Source of the DNA: Utricularia gibba | Lineage: Eukaryota > Streptophyta > Magnoliopsida > Lamiales > Lentibulariaceae | DNA length: 64,000 nt | Direction of reading: 5' to 3' | NCBI GenBank assembly: GCA_002189035.1 | Contig: NEEC01000027.1 | Location: forward strand, 496,001 to 560,000 | Shown here: in pieces, positions 46,343 through 57,861 of the stretch | Position numbering within the stretch: the stretch's first letter is position 1 | Layout of the letters: each line of letters starts with the position of its first letter | Position numbers and translations under genes: made by a program | Notes under the pieces: generated by a model | Database searches by the model: none | The model's input: the letters and a program-made list of their open reading frames with translations, nothing else | Told to the model about the DNA's origin: nothing

Positions 46343-47683
46343 TCATGACCATATGGTTAGCTCCCATACAGGTTCTTGATTCATAAATGTATCAGGGACA
46401 AAAAGACATTTCCCTGGCCGGTGATGCTCAGTCCACTGTGGTGTGTTCTCCATCACACCACATAGGCTAATACTACAACCATCTTCTGTATCCTTAGCAG
46501 CAAGTGCATAATTGAATGCTTCATCTGAAGCGGTAGGAGCGATGCAGGCTACATAGGCATACATCCCGTTCCTTTCAAGATGACGATTTAGAATGAAAAC
46601 AATGCCTTCATCCTCCTCTACAAAAACAACATGATTCCTACCATGATCCAGTGAAAAGTCTAGGGTGTCATCAAGGTGGATTTTCTTGTAAGATGATGGA
46701 TGCGTAGCTTCAAGATGGGAATACAAGTCCTTGTAGAAGCCAGAATGATAACATCTAGGAAAAGGGCATGAGCAAGGCGCATATTTGCATGCCTTCTCAT
46801 GATTGGATTTCTTACTGTACTTGAAGGTTTCCACACATCCATGTACCATGTTTGGACATTGGACCATAACTGATTCAATAATCTTTTCAAGAGCCCTGCA
46901 GCGGTTGTATCCGATTGGTAAACAGCAGCTTCCACATTTATTCATCATTCCCTTGCAACACAACTCGCACGCTATATGACCATTGTCGCACTGCACAAGA
47001 TCAAAAAAAAACTGCATTTTGTTAAGCACATCCAACTGATTAATAGAAATACAGAGAATCAACACCCTTGTTTTGAAACTGCACTTTCACTGGCAGAAGA
47101 TCGTGAACCCTTAAACATGAGTTTACATTGACGTAGTTTAATCAAATTCCATGATCCTTGATGGGGGACTAAGGAAAAAATGTGGCTGTTCTGAATAAAT
47201 GGAACATGAACCCGGGTGTGTGAAATTGATCAAGAAAAAGAAAACCACCTGATATACAGGCGATTTGAGAGGTTCGACACAAATAGGGCATTCCAGTGCA
47301 TCTGGTTCAAGGGTGACGACGATCCTTGCGTCTGAAGTTCTATGAGGCTTCCCCAACTTCGAAACCCCACGGCCACCGATATCAGGCGTTGAAATCTGCT
47401 GCGGTCCAGGGGTTAACGCCACGGCCCTCAATTCAACTTCTCTACCGCTTTCTTCATCTGGAGGAAGGGGAGAAGTAGGCCCGTATTCGTGCTCGCCATC
47501 CGACTCCAATTCTTCCTCAATTCGCAACGCTCCACCCAACTGAGGCTGGGAAGTGGAATCCGAAGACGAGGAGGCGTCATAGTGGGCAGAGAGCCGAATT
47601 TTTTTCCACGACGAGCTCTGGCTGCTAAATCTCCGGATCCGGCGATTCCCATCTCCGTTTCCACCTACAGAAAACCTTGCCAT
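46343..47683 (-). CDS. SINA-like RING E3 ubiquitin ligase
   Basis: Two exons (47683-47249 and 46990-46343) encode 360 residues. A disordered acidic/Ser-rich N-terminus of ~125 residues precedes a RING domain split by the intron: ECPICVEPLKSPVYQ, then CDNGHIACELCCKGM and CGSCCLPI. A SIAH zinc finger follows (CPNMVHGC, NHEKACKYAPCSCPFPRC, HLEATHP). A TRAF-like substrate-binding domain ends with PVWELTIWS. This is the architecture of Arabidopsis SINAL proteins, which ubiquitinate bound targets. An in-frame ATG 45 bases upstream also exists; MARFSVGG was chosen as the more natural start. The next gene downstream carries a RING-less copy of the SIAH/TRAF part, indicating local duplication. The promoter is shared with CLPP3 (181 bp between start codons). 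Confidence 0.93.
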
Positions 47684-47864
47684 TTTTCCCGACCACCCAT
47701 GAAAATTTAACAATTTATATTTTGCCATAAGTTACTTTTGCCCTAAGGACAATTATTTGATTGTGCGAGGGCTCGGAAGCAAATTATCTCGCCATCACCT
47801 AAACGTTACTTGTTCCCGTAGATGTTAGATCCATTCCGCTGGTGAGCGACATACCAAGGAAGAA
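47684..47864. promoter_or_regulatory. Short bidirectional promoter, SINA-like / CLPP3
   Basis: Only 181 bp separate divergent start codons, so both promoters and leaders must overlap. There is no clear TATA box in either direction. Confidence 0.6.
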
Positions 47865-49485
47865 ATGGGGTGGAGCGTTATGTCTTTTACAGCGGCCTCA
47901 TCAACACCTCATATGGCCGCCTCCGCCGGTGCTCTTCATCCCCAAGGCTTACCCTTTTCCAGAAAATCTCCAACCTTTCCTCGCCATTGCTTCGGGCTTG
48001 GTTCTTCTGGTTTGCGTGTGGGCGCTGGGTATGGCAAGGATAAATTCAGTGTTAGGGGATTTACAAGCAGCCTGACTAGCAATTGGGATGTTTCAAACTA
48101 TGCGGCTCCTTCATGGCTACCCAGGTTCGAGGAGCTTGATACCACCAACATGCTTCTGCGCCAGAGAATTATCTTCTTGGGTTCCCAGGTTTCATGTCTT
48201 TCAACTCTTTTAATTTCATCCAAAAAAAAAAGCCTTTTCTGGATATTTGATGCCCCCTTTGTGATTATAGTGCCTCTTGTGACCTATTTGAAGGAATTCT
48301 CAAACGTGTGTTAGTTATCCCATCTTTGGCTGTTGATTCAGCCCTATCTGAATGCCAGTGCTAGTAAAGTTTCAATTTTTATTGTTTCCTGCATCATCTA
48401 ATTGACTGAATAGAACGGCGAGAACACCTTCATCATTATGTTCATGGTTTTGCCGGAAAATAAAAAAGCAATCTGAACATACACACTGCGGTTCCATTAT
48501 TAATCAACTTCTTAAGACTTGATTACTGCCATTCGTTTCTTTGAAAAAAAAAGAAGTAGCTTTGAATTTTTTGTCAACAGATAGATGACATGACAGCAGA
48601 TTTTGTCATCAGTCAGCTATTGTTGCTCGATTCAGAAGACCCGAAAAAGGATATCAGATTGCTTATCAATTCTCCTGGTGGTTCTGTAACTGCAGGTTAA
48701 TCCTGTTACTTGACATAATATTCTAATTTGATGTCTGTATCCATTCCTTTTCCTTGATGTGTAGGAATGGGTATATATGATGCTATGAAATTGTGCAAGG
48801 CAGATGTGTCTACCATTTGTATGGGTCTTGCTGCTTCCATGGGGGCATTCTTGCTTGCATCAGGTAGTAAAGGAAAAAGGTTCTGCATGCCAAATTCTAG
48901 GGTGATGATCCATCAACCCCTTGGAACAGCAGGTGGAAAAGTAAGTGTTTCATGAGTTTTTGCACTATTGTTTTGAGGTGTAAACAAGGTTCACCTTTAC
49001 TCAACTCATTCACATGCTTATTGCCTTGTTGAGTTGCGAGAGTGTTTCAGAGATCTGCTCTAAATTGCTACTCTTGTTTCAGGCAACCGAGATGAGCATT
49101 CGCATCCGAGAAATGGCTTATCACAAAGTAAAGCTTAACAAGATACTATCAAGAATCACTGGGAAGCCTGAGGAGCAGGTTTGGCTGGCTATCCATCCAT
49201 ATTAACACACTGTAAATCTGGTTTTCTTTCTGGAAGTGGGCTTGATGCATATTCTACATGCAGCTTGAATTGGACACCGATAGAGATAACTTCATGAATG
49301 CGTGGGAGGCAAAGGAGTATGGATTGGTGGATGCAGTGATTGATGATGGGAAGCCTGGACTGGTTGCTCCTGTGGTGGATGCGTCTCCTCCTCCTAAAAC
49401 CCGGGTTTGGGATCTCTGGAAAGTGGAGGGAAGCAAAAAAGCCAAGAAGAATCTACCATCTGAAGAACGACTTTTGCAAATATAA
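47865..49485 (+). CDS. CLPP3: Plastid Clp protease subunit ClpP3
   Basis: Five exons (47865-48188, 48581-48695, 48765-48940, 49083-49178, 49264-49485) encode 310 residues. The first ~85 residues, rich in Ser/Ala and basic residues, look like a chloroplast transit peptide. The ClpP fold starts at [20 protein letters not shown]. The active-site serine is S171 in [14 protein letters not shown] and the histidine is H196 in [11 protein letters not shown] of [10 protein letters not shown] forms part of the oxyanion region. The C-terminal extension [18 protein letters not shown] is characteristic of ClpP3 rather than ClpP4-6. It is a subunit of the P-ring of the stromal ClpPR core. The start could also be the ATG at 47880. 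Confidence 0.93.
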
Positions 49486-49610
49486 TCAGCAGCAGGAGGA
49501 ATCTGCATCATTGTGTTAAGAGTTCTTCTTTTGTGTGTTGTTTGTAAGTTATTTTTAGGCTTTTGGTATGTTAACGACGAGAAAATTAATTTCTTTTTGA
49601 ACAGCAAACA

Positions 49611-49682
49611 GCCCCTATAGCTCAGTGGTAGAGCGTCAGTCTTGTAAACTGAAGGTCTGTAGTTCGATCCTGCATGGGGGCA
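49611..49682 (+). tRNA. tRNA-Thr (anticodon UGU), copy 1
   Basis: This 72-bp gene has a seven-pair acceptor stem (GCCCCTA with TGGGGGC plus discriminator A). The D-arm/box A is TAGCTCAGTGGTAGAGC, the anticodon loop is CTTGTAAA with UGU, and the box B T-loop is GTTCGATCC. There is no intron and no encoded CCA. A CAA element lies just upstream (AGCAAACA). No run of four T follows before the second copy. Confidence 0.95.
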
Positions 49683-49747
49683 TGAAGCTTTGTGTTGTTC
49701 AGTTGTTACAGATCTAGATTACTTGACTCAGAATCTCCCAATGTCCG

Positions 49748-49819
49748 GCCCCTATAGCTCAGTGGTAGAGCGTCAGTCTTGTAAACTGAAGGTCTGTAGT
49801 TCGATCCTGCATGGGGGCA
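49748..49819 (+). tRNA. tRNA-Thr (anticodon UGU), copy 2
   Basis: Identical over all 72 bp to copy 1, 65 bp away on the same strand. The flanks of the two copies differ, so only the tRNA itself matches. It is followed by a TTTTT terminator at about 49828. Confidence 0.95.
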
Positions 49820-50185
49820 CCATTGCCTTTTTGCGTTTTGACCTAACTCAAAAGTAGGCAGCCTCTATTCCATCCCAAGGGGTGGGCAGGTGGAGATTCA
49901 CCAGCAGCAACTTGAACCTCCGTTCCGGTCTCTTGCTCCCAACCGAAGGCTTTTCCACTCCTCGGTTTTCTGCTTTTTTATCTTCCCCACTCCCGCCGTC
50001 AAATTGTTGGACTGGCAATTAGGAAAATTCCCGTTCTCCGCCTTCCCCCTTTCCAATTCGAACGTTCCAGACGGAGTTGGGTGGAAAGCTAAAAGGGGGC
50101 TCTCCCTGTCTAGGCGTCCAATTTTGGATCCCCTTTTCCCACTGGGGGTAGCCCTGCGACTTCGTTGAAGCTACTCGAGCGAGGG
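49820..50185. other. tRNA 3' flank and ABHD17-like 5' leader
   Basis: These 366 bp hold the tRNA terminator and the promoter and leader of the next gene. The open frames here have no homology. Confidence 0.5.
49827..49832 (+). terminator. Polymerase III T-run after tRNA copy 2
   Basis: GCCTTTTTG follows copy 2 within 10 bases of its 3' end. No TTTT occurs in the 65 bp between the two tRNA genes, so this is the first strong terminator for both. Confidence 0.7.
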
Positions 50186-52286
50186 ATGGGAGTGACTGCG
50201 TCGATCGCTGCTAAGTTCGCCTTTTTCCCGCCTAACCCGCCCTCTTACACTGTTATCGAAGACGAGATGCGTGGAGGAGCACTCCGGATACCCGAGTTGC
50301 CCCCGAGAGAGGGCGTCCAAGTATTGAAGCTGAGGACGCGAAGAGGTAACGACGTCGTCGCCGTGCACATCAGGCATCCTAAATCCACTGCTACGGTACT
50401 GTACTCACATGGCAACGCCGCTGATTTGGGCCAGATGTTTGAGCTGTTCGTCGAGATTACCCGGCGTCTACGGATCAATCTGATTGGGTACTTTTTCCCG
50501 CGTGTGCCCATTCTTACTTAGGGTTAAACTTACTCCGACTTCTTGAATAATTCTGCAATGAAATTTGTGGTCTACTCAAAATGTTTAAGGATATTATAAT
50601 GCTTGTTGTCCCCTCTCTTTTAAAGAAAAGGCGATCTTGTAATGGTTAACAACAAAAATGCACATTGAAGTTAAAATTCATAGCTTGATAGCCATTAGAG
50701 ATGTGCATTGGTTGTCACCGTTCTTATGTTTAGGTGGTGGCTTTCATGTTGCTGGTTTTATTTTAGAAGTTGTGGTCTATATCTTCGAAGGAGGAGTTCG
50801 TTACTGATATTTTTCTTGTATGATTCTAATACTGATATATTCAAGTCTTGTTTTATTACTGGAAATTTGTTTACCAAGGGTTCCAACTTCAATCAGCTGA
50901 ACTTCTTTTTCTCCCAATGCTACTTCTACTTTACCAGATGGAAACTAAACATGTTTTTCTGCTGTGCATTTCAATGTGCTTTCTAACGTGTTAGTTGCTT
51001 TTGTTCCTTTCAGTTACGACTACTCAGGCTATGGACAGTCCACTGGCAAGGTGAGATTAATACTTGAATTTCTTTGCTTGTGCCTAACTTGTGTTTATCA
51101 CAGTACTTTATGCTTTTTGCACATTGGTTGTTTGATGTAGTGCTTAACAAACATTCTTTCCATTGCATCATATATCATTCAGCGCTTCATCCAGCATTGT
51201 CATGTCTCGCTTCTTGTGTCTTTCCGATGATATTTCACCTGAAGACTATAAACTTAATGTGCCGTGATCTCACTGTTTCTTTGAATGAAAAAAATTGCAT
51301 TCTTCTTGTTTCGGCTTTCTTTTGCTCTTTCCATGGATCAAATATGCAAACTTCCTACATGAATTTGTCGTGTTTTTTTTAGTTTTATGTAACGTGACAC
51401 AAGAATCCATTTCCTTTGAAACAGCCAACTGAATGTAATACATACGCAGACATTGATGCTGTATATGAGTGCTTGAAGGAGCAGTATGGTGTTAAAGATG
51501 AGCAGTTAATACTATATGGTCAATCAGTTGGTAGTGGTCCCACCATTGATTTAGCCTCACGTGTATCCAACTTGAGAGGTGTAGTTTTACACAGCCCAAT
51601 TTTATCTGGTATAAGGGTATTGTACCGGGTGAAGAGGACATTTTGGTTCGATATTTACAAGGTAATTGCCTTCATATATATTTCTATAGATTCGATTGCT
51701 CAGGTTTCCTCAAGTTTCCACATTCATGGCAGAACATAGACAAAATTGGTGCTGTGGAGTGTCCAGTTCTTGTTATTCATGTAAGTTGGCATTTCATTAT
51801 GAATGATATGGTATCATACTTCCTGTTTCCCTTTCCAGGGATGCAGTATGTATTGTGCAATAAAAAGACTGATCTAGAGACTCCCATTTCTAGGGTACTG
51901 CTGATGAAGTTGTTGATTGCTCCCATGGTAAGAAGCTCTGGGAGCTTTGCAAGGAAAAATATGAACCATTGTGGGTAACTGGAGGGGGGCATTGCAACCT
52001 CGAGCTATATCCAGAATTCATAAAACATCTGAAGAAGTTTGTACTGACTCTTGGAAGATCGAAGCCATCCATGAGTAACCCAGCGACAGTGCCTGAAGAT
52101 AGGTCTGTTGAAGTTGGAGGTACAGATGCAGTCGAGGTGGAGAATGTTGTTCCTGAATTTTCTAGGAATAGCTTGGATAGTCGCCTAGACAAGTTTAAGA
52201 AGGCTGAGAGGCCGGAGAAATCAAGAACGAGTATAGATCATCTTGACAGATTATTCAGGAGAGTGAAGGGAGGTTGCATTCCCTGA
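50186..52286 (+). CDS. ABHD17-like alpha/beta hydrolase (acyl-protein thioesterase)
   Basis: Five exons (50186-50487, 51014-51050, 51425-51661, 51733-51780, 51894-52286) encode 338 residues. The N-terminus [21 protein letters not shown] is the family signature. The oxyanion region is [11 protein letters not shown]. The catalytic triad is S147 in YGQSVGSG, D212 in GTADEVVD and H241 in [13 protein letters not shown]. Plant members of this group (ABAPT type) remove palmitate from membrane-associated proteins; that role is taken from the family. The C-terminal ~70 residues are charged and probably disordered. A more upstream in-frame ATG at 50165 is less likely because homology begins at MGVTAS. 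Confidence 0.92.
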
Positions 52287-53750
52287 TCATCCGTGGACAA
52301 TCAGTTGGTTGCTTGTTTCCCAAAAAGGGGGCTGTGTGTTAGAGAGGCGAGAAAGCATGCTTTGTGAGTTATGTGTTTGATTTGAGTTTGAAGAGTGTTG
52401 AGATGATGCTCCATACCACAAATCTGTATATCTGTACATGTTCCTGACAAAACTTTCAGCTGGAAACGACTCTGTATCATTATCATTTGCCTGGTCCCAG
52501 TTTTCACTCAGCTGGTTAAACGGTAAGTTGAACAAATACTTAACCAGACAATTGTTTAATCATTGCTTGGGCATCTTTCAAGTAGTGTGGTGCCTACATA
52601 CGAAGTATGTGCATCTGCACTCATGTGTTACGTCTTGGTCCAAGTATGGGTTGGAGTGAAGAGTGCCTGGCCTCCTATAAAAGGGTGGTATGCACTTGAG
52701 CCTGCAACAGAACTGTTCCTTCTTTGGCATTACCAGCCCAGAATGAAGATCTTCTTCTCCGGGACAGGCCTAATGGTTGCATTTCTAGGACTGCTGCTAC
52801 TACTTCTCACCCCATGTCTTGGTAACATTCTCGCCAGTATAGAGTCACTTTCCATAACCTGACTGATGCATTTCTTCTGTCTGCACACCCGGCTCCGAAC
52901 AGGGCAGCAGCAGCAGAAGCTCAGGTACTGCCATGCCCCGCCCCTGGCGAGGAGAGGCTCGTGCAGGTCGGGCCTGGACAGGAGCTGCATCTTCATCGTT
53001 CTGGGGGAGTACGCGGCAAGTGTGATGCCGAGACACATAAGATGCGTGGAGGTGGGGCGCAACCGGAGCAGATGCATCTGCGACATCGTCTGCAGATGAA
53101 TGAACAACTCCTGGGAGAAGGTCGGATTCAGGAATGGCTGCTGAATGAAGTAAGAAGGGTGATGGTATTAGCAGAAGAAGCATGATGGCGTCACATGTAA
53201 CTCTGGATCTCCCGGGCAAGGGGGACCATTCCCATGTGAGATCTACTGCACCTGCAATAAAATCAATATTCGTACATAAAGAACACACACATTTAACGCC
53301 TCCTGGGCACGCCACCGACCCAGCCGCAGTCTAAAAGTGTGAGCTGCGGTCAATCTGATCCGCTCAGCATGTCACTTCCAGTCAACCAAAACGGACACCA
53401 TGTGCCTGATGCGATCCCGGCGGTGACTGCTGTCCAAAGAAAGGCACAAACTTGTCGATGTGGCGACACAAGGCACAGACCTCTCTGACAGAGAAGAGAA
53501 GCGGAGAGGAGAAGGCAAGAGTCAGAAAACAGAACAGAAGGAGAGGGACATGTGATGCCAATCTCATCATCAAGCTCCTAACTAACGATTTGTTGGCACA
53601 ACTAAACCAAACAGCACCGCAATTCATTTCATGAAACGTCTCTCTCATCCAAGTCCAACAAGCATGTGAAGAAGAAGCAGAAAGACAAAAAAGAACACCT
53701 TGGGTGGATGGATGGATGGATGGATGGGAGGGTATGGGATTCTTCTACTT
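52287..53750. other. Convergent 3' region with GGAT repeat
   Basis: These 1.46 kb lie between converging stop codons. Open frames of up to 156 codons occur on both strands, but they lack recognisable domains and overlap each other. A (GGAT)n repeat occurs near 53705-53727. No gene is supported. Confidence 0.45.
53705..53727. repeat. (GGAT)n microsatellite
   Basis: Five tandem GGAT units lie downstream of the 53751-54500 gene. Confidence 0.8.
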
Positions 53751-54500
53751 TCAGTTCCTCCTGTTGGTCCGGGAGGGGAATATGGAACCGAGGCAGAAGA
53801 GATTGGATGGCGGAAGGACGTTGAGTACCGGCTGGAATTTCACCCCAGAGTAATAAGAACTTGCACAGGGGTAATTGCTGCTGCTGCTGCTGTTCTTGGG
53901 CTTGAATTTCCAGAGTGGCCTTGAGGAGGAGGAGGCACTAGGATTGGAATACGAAGCTGTGATGCTCCTGTCTCTCTGGTTTTTAAGAAGGTACTTGCTG
54001 TGGAGCTCAACGGAGGGCCGTTGTTGTTTCCTGGAGGCGTTGGAGCCTGTGGAGAAGCTTCTAGAGAGAAGGGGCAGCGGACACAGGCTACTCCCACTGT
54101 AACCCACTCCGCAGTTGAGACTGGAGCTTCGCCTGAACAGCCACGAAGACTTGGGCTTTTCCTCCGACCTCCTCCGATCACTAGTCTTGCGATGGGTTGG
54201 TGGCTCTTCAACTTCAACTTGGCCCGGTGGTGGGATTGGGGGAAGCTGTTTCTTGATCTTTGTCGGGAGGATCTTGCCATCCAAGAAAAGCTCGTCGGCG
54301 TAGGATGAGGATGAGGCTTCGTAGAAGTCAAGATTCTGTCTGAAAACGCAGAAATCAAACTCACAAGGGGAGGCCTGCGGCCGAACGTAGTTCTCCTCCA
54401 CAGGCACTGCTTCTGATTGGCGGTGAAGATCATGGGAGAAGGAGATACGGGGGCTGCTCATCCTCGAGATGGGGCTCTCTGGAAACGCATCAATCGCCAT
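53751..54500 (-). CDS. Plant-specific Ser-rich protein, function unknown
   Basis: Single-exon gene of 249 residues. The conserved N-terminal block ESPISRMSSPRISFSHDL and the motif YADELFLDGKILPTKIKKQL identify a plant-only family whose function I do not know. Other features are FDFCV, a basic HRKTSDRRRSEEKPKSSWLF stretch and a Ser-rich tail with many potential phosphorylation sites. The layout recalls membrane-associated kinase regulators, but that is only a resemblance. The start was placed at MAIDAF because homology begins there; an ATG 63 bases upstream is in frame. TATATAT occurs ~250 bp upstream. Confidence 0.75.
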   Translation of the reverse strand: MAIDAFPESPISRMSSPRISFSHDLHRQSEAVPVEENYVRPQASPCEFDFCVFRQNLDFYEASSSSYADELFLDGKILPTKIKKQLPPIPPPGQVEVEEPPTHRKTSDRRRSEEKPKSSWLFRRSSSLNCGVGYSGSSLCPLPLLSRSFSTGSNASRKQQRPSVELHSKYLLKNQRDRSITASYSNPSASSSSRPLWKFKPKNSSSSSNYPCASSYYSGVKFQPVLNVLPPSNLFCLGSIFPSRTNRRN

Positions 54501-56069
54501 ACTTTTCCTACCAAACACAACACCAACAGAAGAATAAGAATCCACCACACCACAACACCTCAATCTGAAAGCAAGGAAGAACAGGCATGCATTTCAGTCG
54601 TATCATAGCAGCTGGTTTAAAAAACAAATCCAGACTCCCCTCCACCATTTATTGGGAACATGTCACATGGCATGGAACAACCTCACACCTAGCAAGGCTA
54701 GCTGCCTACCCATCCATCATAAGGTTAAAGCCTAAAGGTGGAGGTGAGGATATATACACGATACAGTGGTGCTGCCTTTTCTCAACCACTGTCTCTGTGT
54801 TTTGGGGTTTTTAAGAGTATGATTTAAATCAAAAGCTGGTGGTATAGGAATAACCCAGTACCCACTTTGCGTTTTGAAAAAATGTGCACAACACATGTAA
54901 GGGAATGGAGAAGCATTACCTTCCACACAAGGCAATGTTGACTTGAATTAAGGTAAAGGTGGTGGAAAAAGGCAATGCCTTTCACTTGCCATATGAGTTT
55001 CCAGTTCTCTACGTGTGGGAGCCGGGAGGGTCATAAGAGAAACGCCAGAAGGCAGAACCGAATCTGGTTTTGCTCTGAGAAAGAAGTGAAGGTGCTGGTG
55101 ATTTCTCAAGTGGAGGCCTTGAGCCATGACCTGAGCTCGGTGGCTTCCAACGTCTCCACGGCACAATACAACCCATTTGGCGATGCCCACAACAATACAC
55201 GTGAGATGCCAAAGGAGGAGAATAAAACAGACGGCTGGCCCCAGAACATGTAGTACGAGCGATGTTGGGGTGCACAGGATTCCACTTCATGGCCACTATA
55301 CCGCTTCACCCAAGAAATGCAAAAGCTCTTTGGCCAAAGGAGTTGAAATTCGCCAGTTGGAACAACCGCCCGTTGCTACCTAAAAGGTCAACTGCTCCGG
55401 GACCTCCACATCTTGATTGTTTAATATTCAAATGCAGGAAGCAGACACATGTATATAAAAGTCAGGAGTGGGGACTCTCACGCTGTTTTCCTTTGTTCCA
55501 TTGGACTTTCATCAACTTCCTGGTTTTCTTCTTCCTCAGGGAAGTGGGACAAGCATGGACCCCAATTTGGGGAACTCAGGAGCTTCTGCGATCACGAACA
55601 AAGGGGTTTCTTATTTCCATTGGATTCATCAAGCTTGCATTTCCTGCTGTGGGTTTTGCTTGCTGCTTTTCTGTCTTTTCCTGGATTCTGTATCATTGAG
55701 ACTGAGTACACCTCACGTAGACCCATTCTTCCTCATCTCCGTATCATACTCCAACTCATTCGTGGTTGCCTGCAATGATACTGTATACAGACCTTGTTGT
55801 TCTGCACTAAAGAATTCCGGGTCCCATGAACTAACCTCTAAAGAAATCACCGCAGAATCTACTTCGGTGTAGCGTTATATTGAGCTAGCATCATCTCTAC
55901 TGTTGTTTCATCGTCATAGATGTGCTTTTTAAACAGAACGACCAAGGGCATTACTGTTTACCAATGACTTCAAAACTAGATTAAGAGGATACCAACGTCG
56001 AGCCAATGTCAAGCAGGGTGCTTCACATTCTTCTCCAAGATACTAACCTTGGGAATTACTAAACAAGTA
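54501..56069. other. Upstream region of the 53.8-kb gene and eS7 3' region
   Basis: These 1.57 kb contain the promoter of the left gene and the 3' region of eS7. Several unrelated short open frames are present. No domain or splice-consistent gene was found. Confidence 0.45.
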
Positions 56070-56991
56070 TCACGCCTCTACTACTGGGAAATCAAAGACG
56101 ACATCCTTCCCTGAAAGCCTCCTGTAGACATCGGAGAATGTTTCCAGCTTGTTCCCGGAGTCGTTCTTGGCCTTTGGATCTAAGAAAACCTGAAAATTGA
56201 ACGCCACAGAATAACTCACATCAAGAAAGCAAGATGTGGGAAATGCACAGGTGGAAAAACAAAGCAATTCGACCTTGGTGATTTTTGACCCATCTAGTCT
56301 GTGTCTGATGCGTTTTCCAATAATCTCCGCAGGATAAACAATATCTTCCAGCATAGCCTCATGCACAGCAGTCAGTGTGCGAGATCGAGGCCTTTGAACA
56401 GCAGAACCCTTTTTTGGAGGTCGCACTATCCTCCTGGTGGAAACAAGAACAACTTCCTACAAGTGCCAAAAATTCATGCATGAACAAACAAACAACCTAA
56501 AGGCGAGTGTTACGGCAAGTGAAAGGGAAGACAACAACCTTTCCACTGAACTTCTTTTCAAGTTCTCTTACAAGACGGAGATGAATCTTGCGGAATGACT
56601 TGCGCAACCGATAGGGAACATGGATAACAACAGCCTTTCTGCCTCCTGTTATATCAATCTGCCTGGAAGCGCAGATAAAGCATGATTGAAATGACCAAAA
56701 GGGGATGCAGGATAGGGAAGAAGCCCATTGAATAAATAATCCTTACAATGCAGAGTTGATAAACAGGTCCTTCAAATCACTTTTCAGATCTTGGCTCGTG
56801 TTCTCCAAGTCGAACAAGGCCTGGAGAAGCATCATGAAGGGTGCATAATGCGAGGAACCGCCAGAAACTCTATAACAACCTAGAGATATAGGTAACAGCA
56901 CGTTTCAGTAAATCACCTGAGCAACATTTTCTTCGAATTCAGTGGGCGCAGATTCCTTGTCCTTGTGAATCTTCTGCAATGCGGTATACAT
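56070..56991 (-). CDS. RPS7: Cytosolic ribosomal protein eS7
   Basis: Five coding exons (56991-56917, 56820-56747, 56662-56539, 56456-56274, 56189-56070) encode 191 residues, the standard plant eS7 length. Diagnostic text includes [60 protein letters not shown] and the tail [20 protein letters not shown]. The protein is a 40S-subunit component. Upstream are a telo-box (57312) and site II elements (57387, 57579), the usual promoter code of plant ribosomal protein genes; the distance suggests an intron in the 5' leader. Confidence 0.97.
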
Positions 56992-57861
56992 CTTCGCACA
57001 AAGAAAACAAGGAAGACACAGGGACGATTAAAAATGAGGACACCCAAGGAAAAAGTTTCTCATCAAATGGAAGCACTCCGCAGAAGGAAAGCCGTAAAAA
57101 TATCTCAGACCGAAGTAGCTACAGAGGCTTATCCCAACAAAGGAGATACAATATTTCACTCAAACAGGACCACAGACAAGCGATTACCCGAATCTGTTGA
57201 TTAACGACCGATATACCTGAACAAGAAATTTCCAAATTAACCATTTACCGTGAACGAGATATCCCCAGTGAAAACAGGTCAACGCCGGGCAGGAGAGCAG
57301 TGTCGTAGGAGAAACCCTATCTTCTACGCTGCCGGACAAATCTATAGGTTAACCCGAACCAGTGTAACGATGTGGGTTCCGGACACTGGGCCACGCCAGA
57401 AAAAGTCCATCCATATACGATCCAATAATACTAGAGACGAAACAAAAAGCCCCACCCATCGGAAGATGAAGAAAATTCCGATCAGGAAAAGGAAATGTAA
57501 CAGCAATAAAGGAAACCCACCAACTAGTGTCGCCGGGTCACTGCAAATCATCATATGGAACTTCTCCGTGTTTTCTTCGGCCCACAGTTACGAAAGCAGC
57601 AAAGGGATATGGATGGTGGTCGCTTTTTCGTCTCTGTACCTTTTTGCAGGGGGCCGCATATGTACAGAAAAAGATCAGTCTTCTATTGCTACTGTGTATC
57701 GGAGTAACAAGGTGGCGTGTTTTGCCACTAGCGGCGGCAAAGCATGATTTTCATTATAAGTAAGGTGATGAGCATAGCCAGGATCAGGATCTCGTCTCGG
57801 GCATTTCCATGAAGACAAGCATCGTGTTCGGGTTCGGTCTCATACAAACAAGGGCACAGAC
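56992..57861. other. eS7 promoter/leader and NSRP1 3' region
   Basis: These 870 bp lie between two minus-strand genes. They hold the eS7 leader and promoter motifs and, at the right, the 3' end of the NSRP1-like gene. Open frames here have no homology. Confidence 0.5.
57312..57584 (-). promoter_or_regulatory. Telo-box and site II elements of eS7
   Basis: AAACCCTA at 57312-57319 is a telo-box. TGGGCC at 57387-57392 and GGCCCA at 57579-57584 are site II elements. Telo-box plus site II is the known promoter combination of plant translation genes. They lie 320-590 bp upstream of the eS7 start. Confidence 0.55.

Noticed and set aside
49611-49819. tRNA pair as a direct repeat of a mobile element
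   Set aside because: Identity stops exactly at the tRNA ends; no target-site duplication or element body.
52845-53315. 156-codon minus-strand open frame
   Set aside because: No recognisable domain, overlaps other long frames on both strands in a GC-rich stretch, no splice context.
54975-55872. Overlapping plus-strand open frames of 70-145 codons
   Set aside because: No domain, mutual overlap, no splice-consistent model; treated as intergenic.
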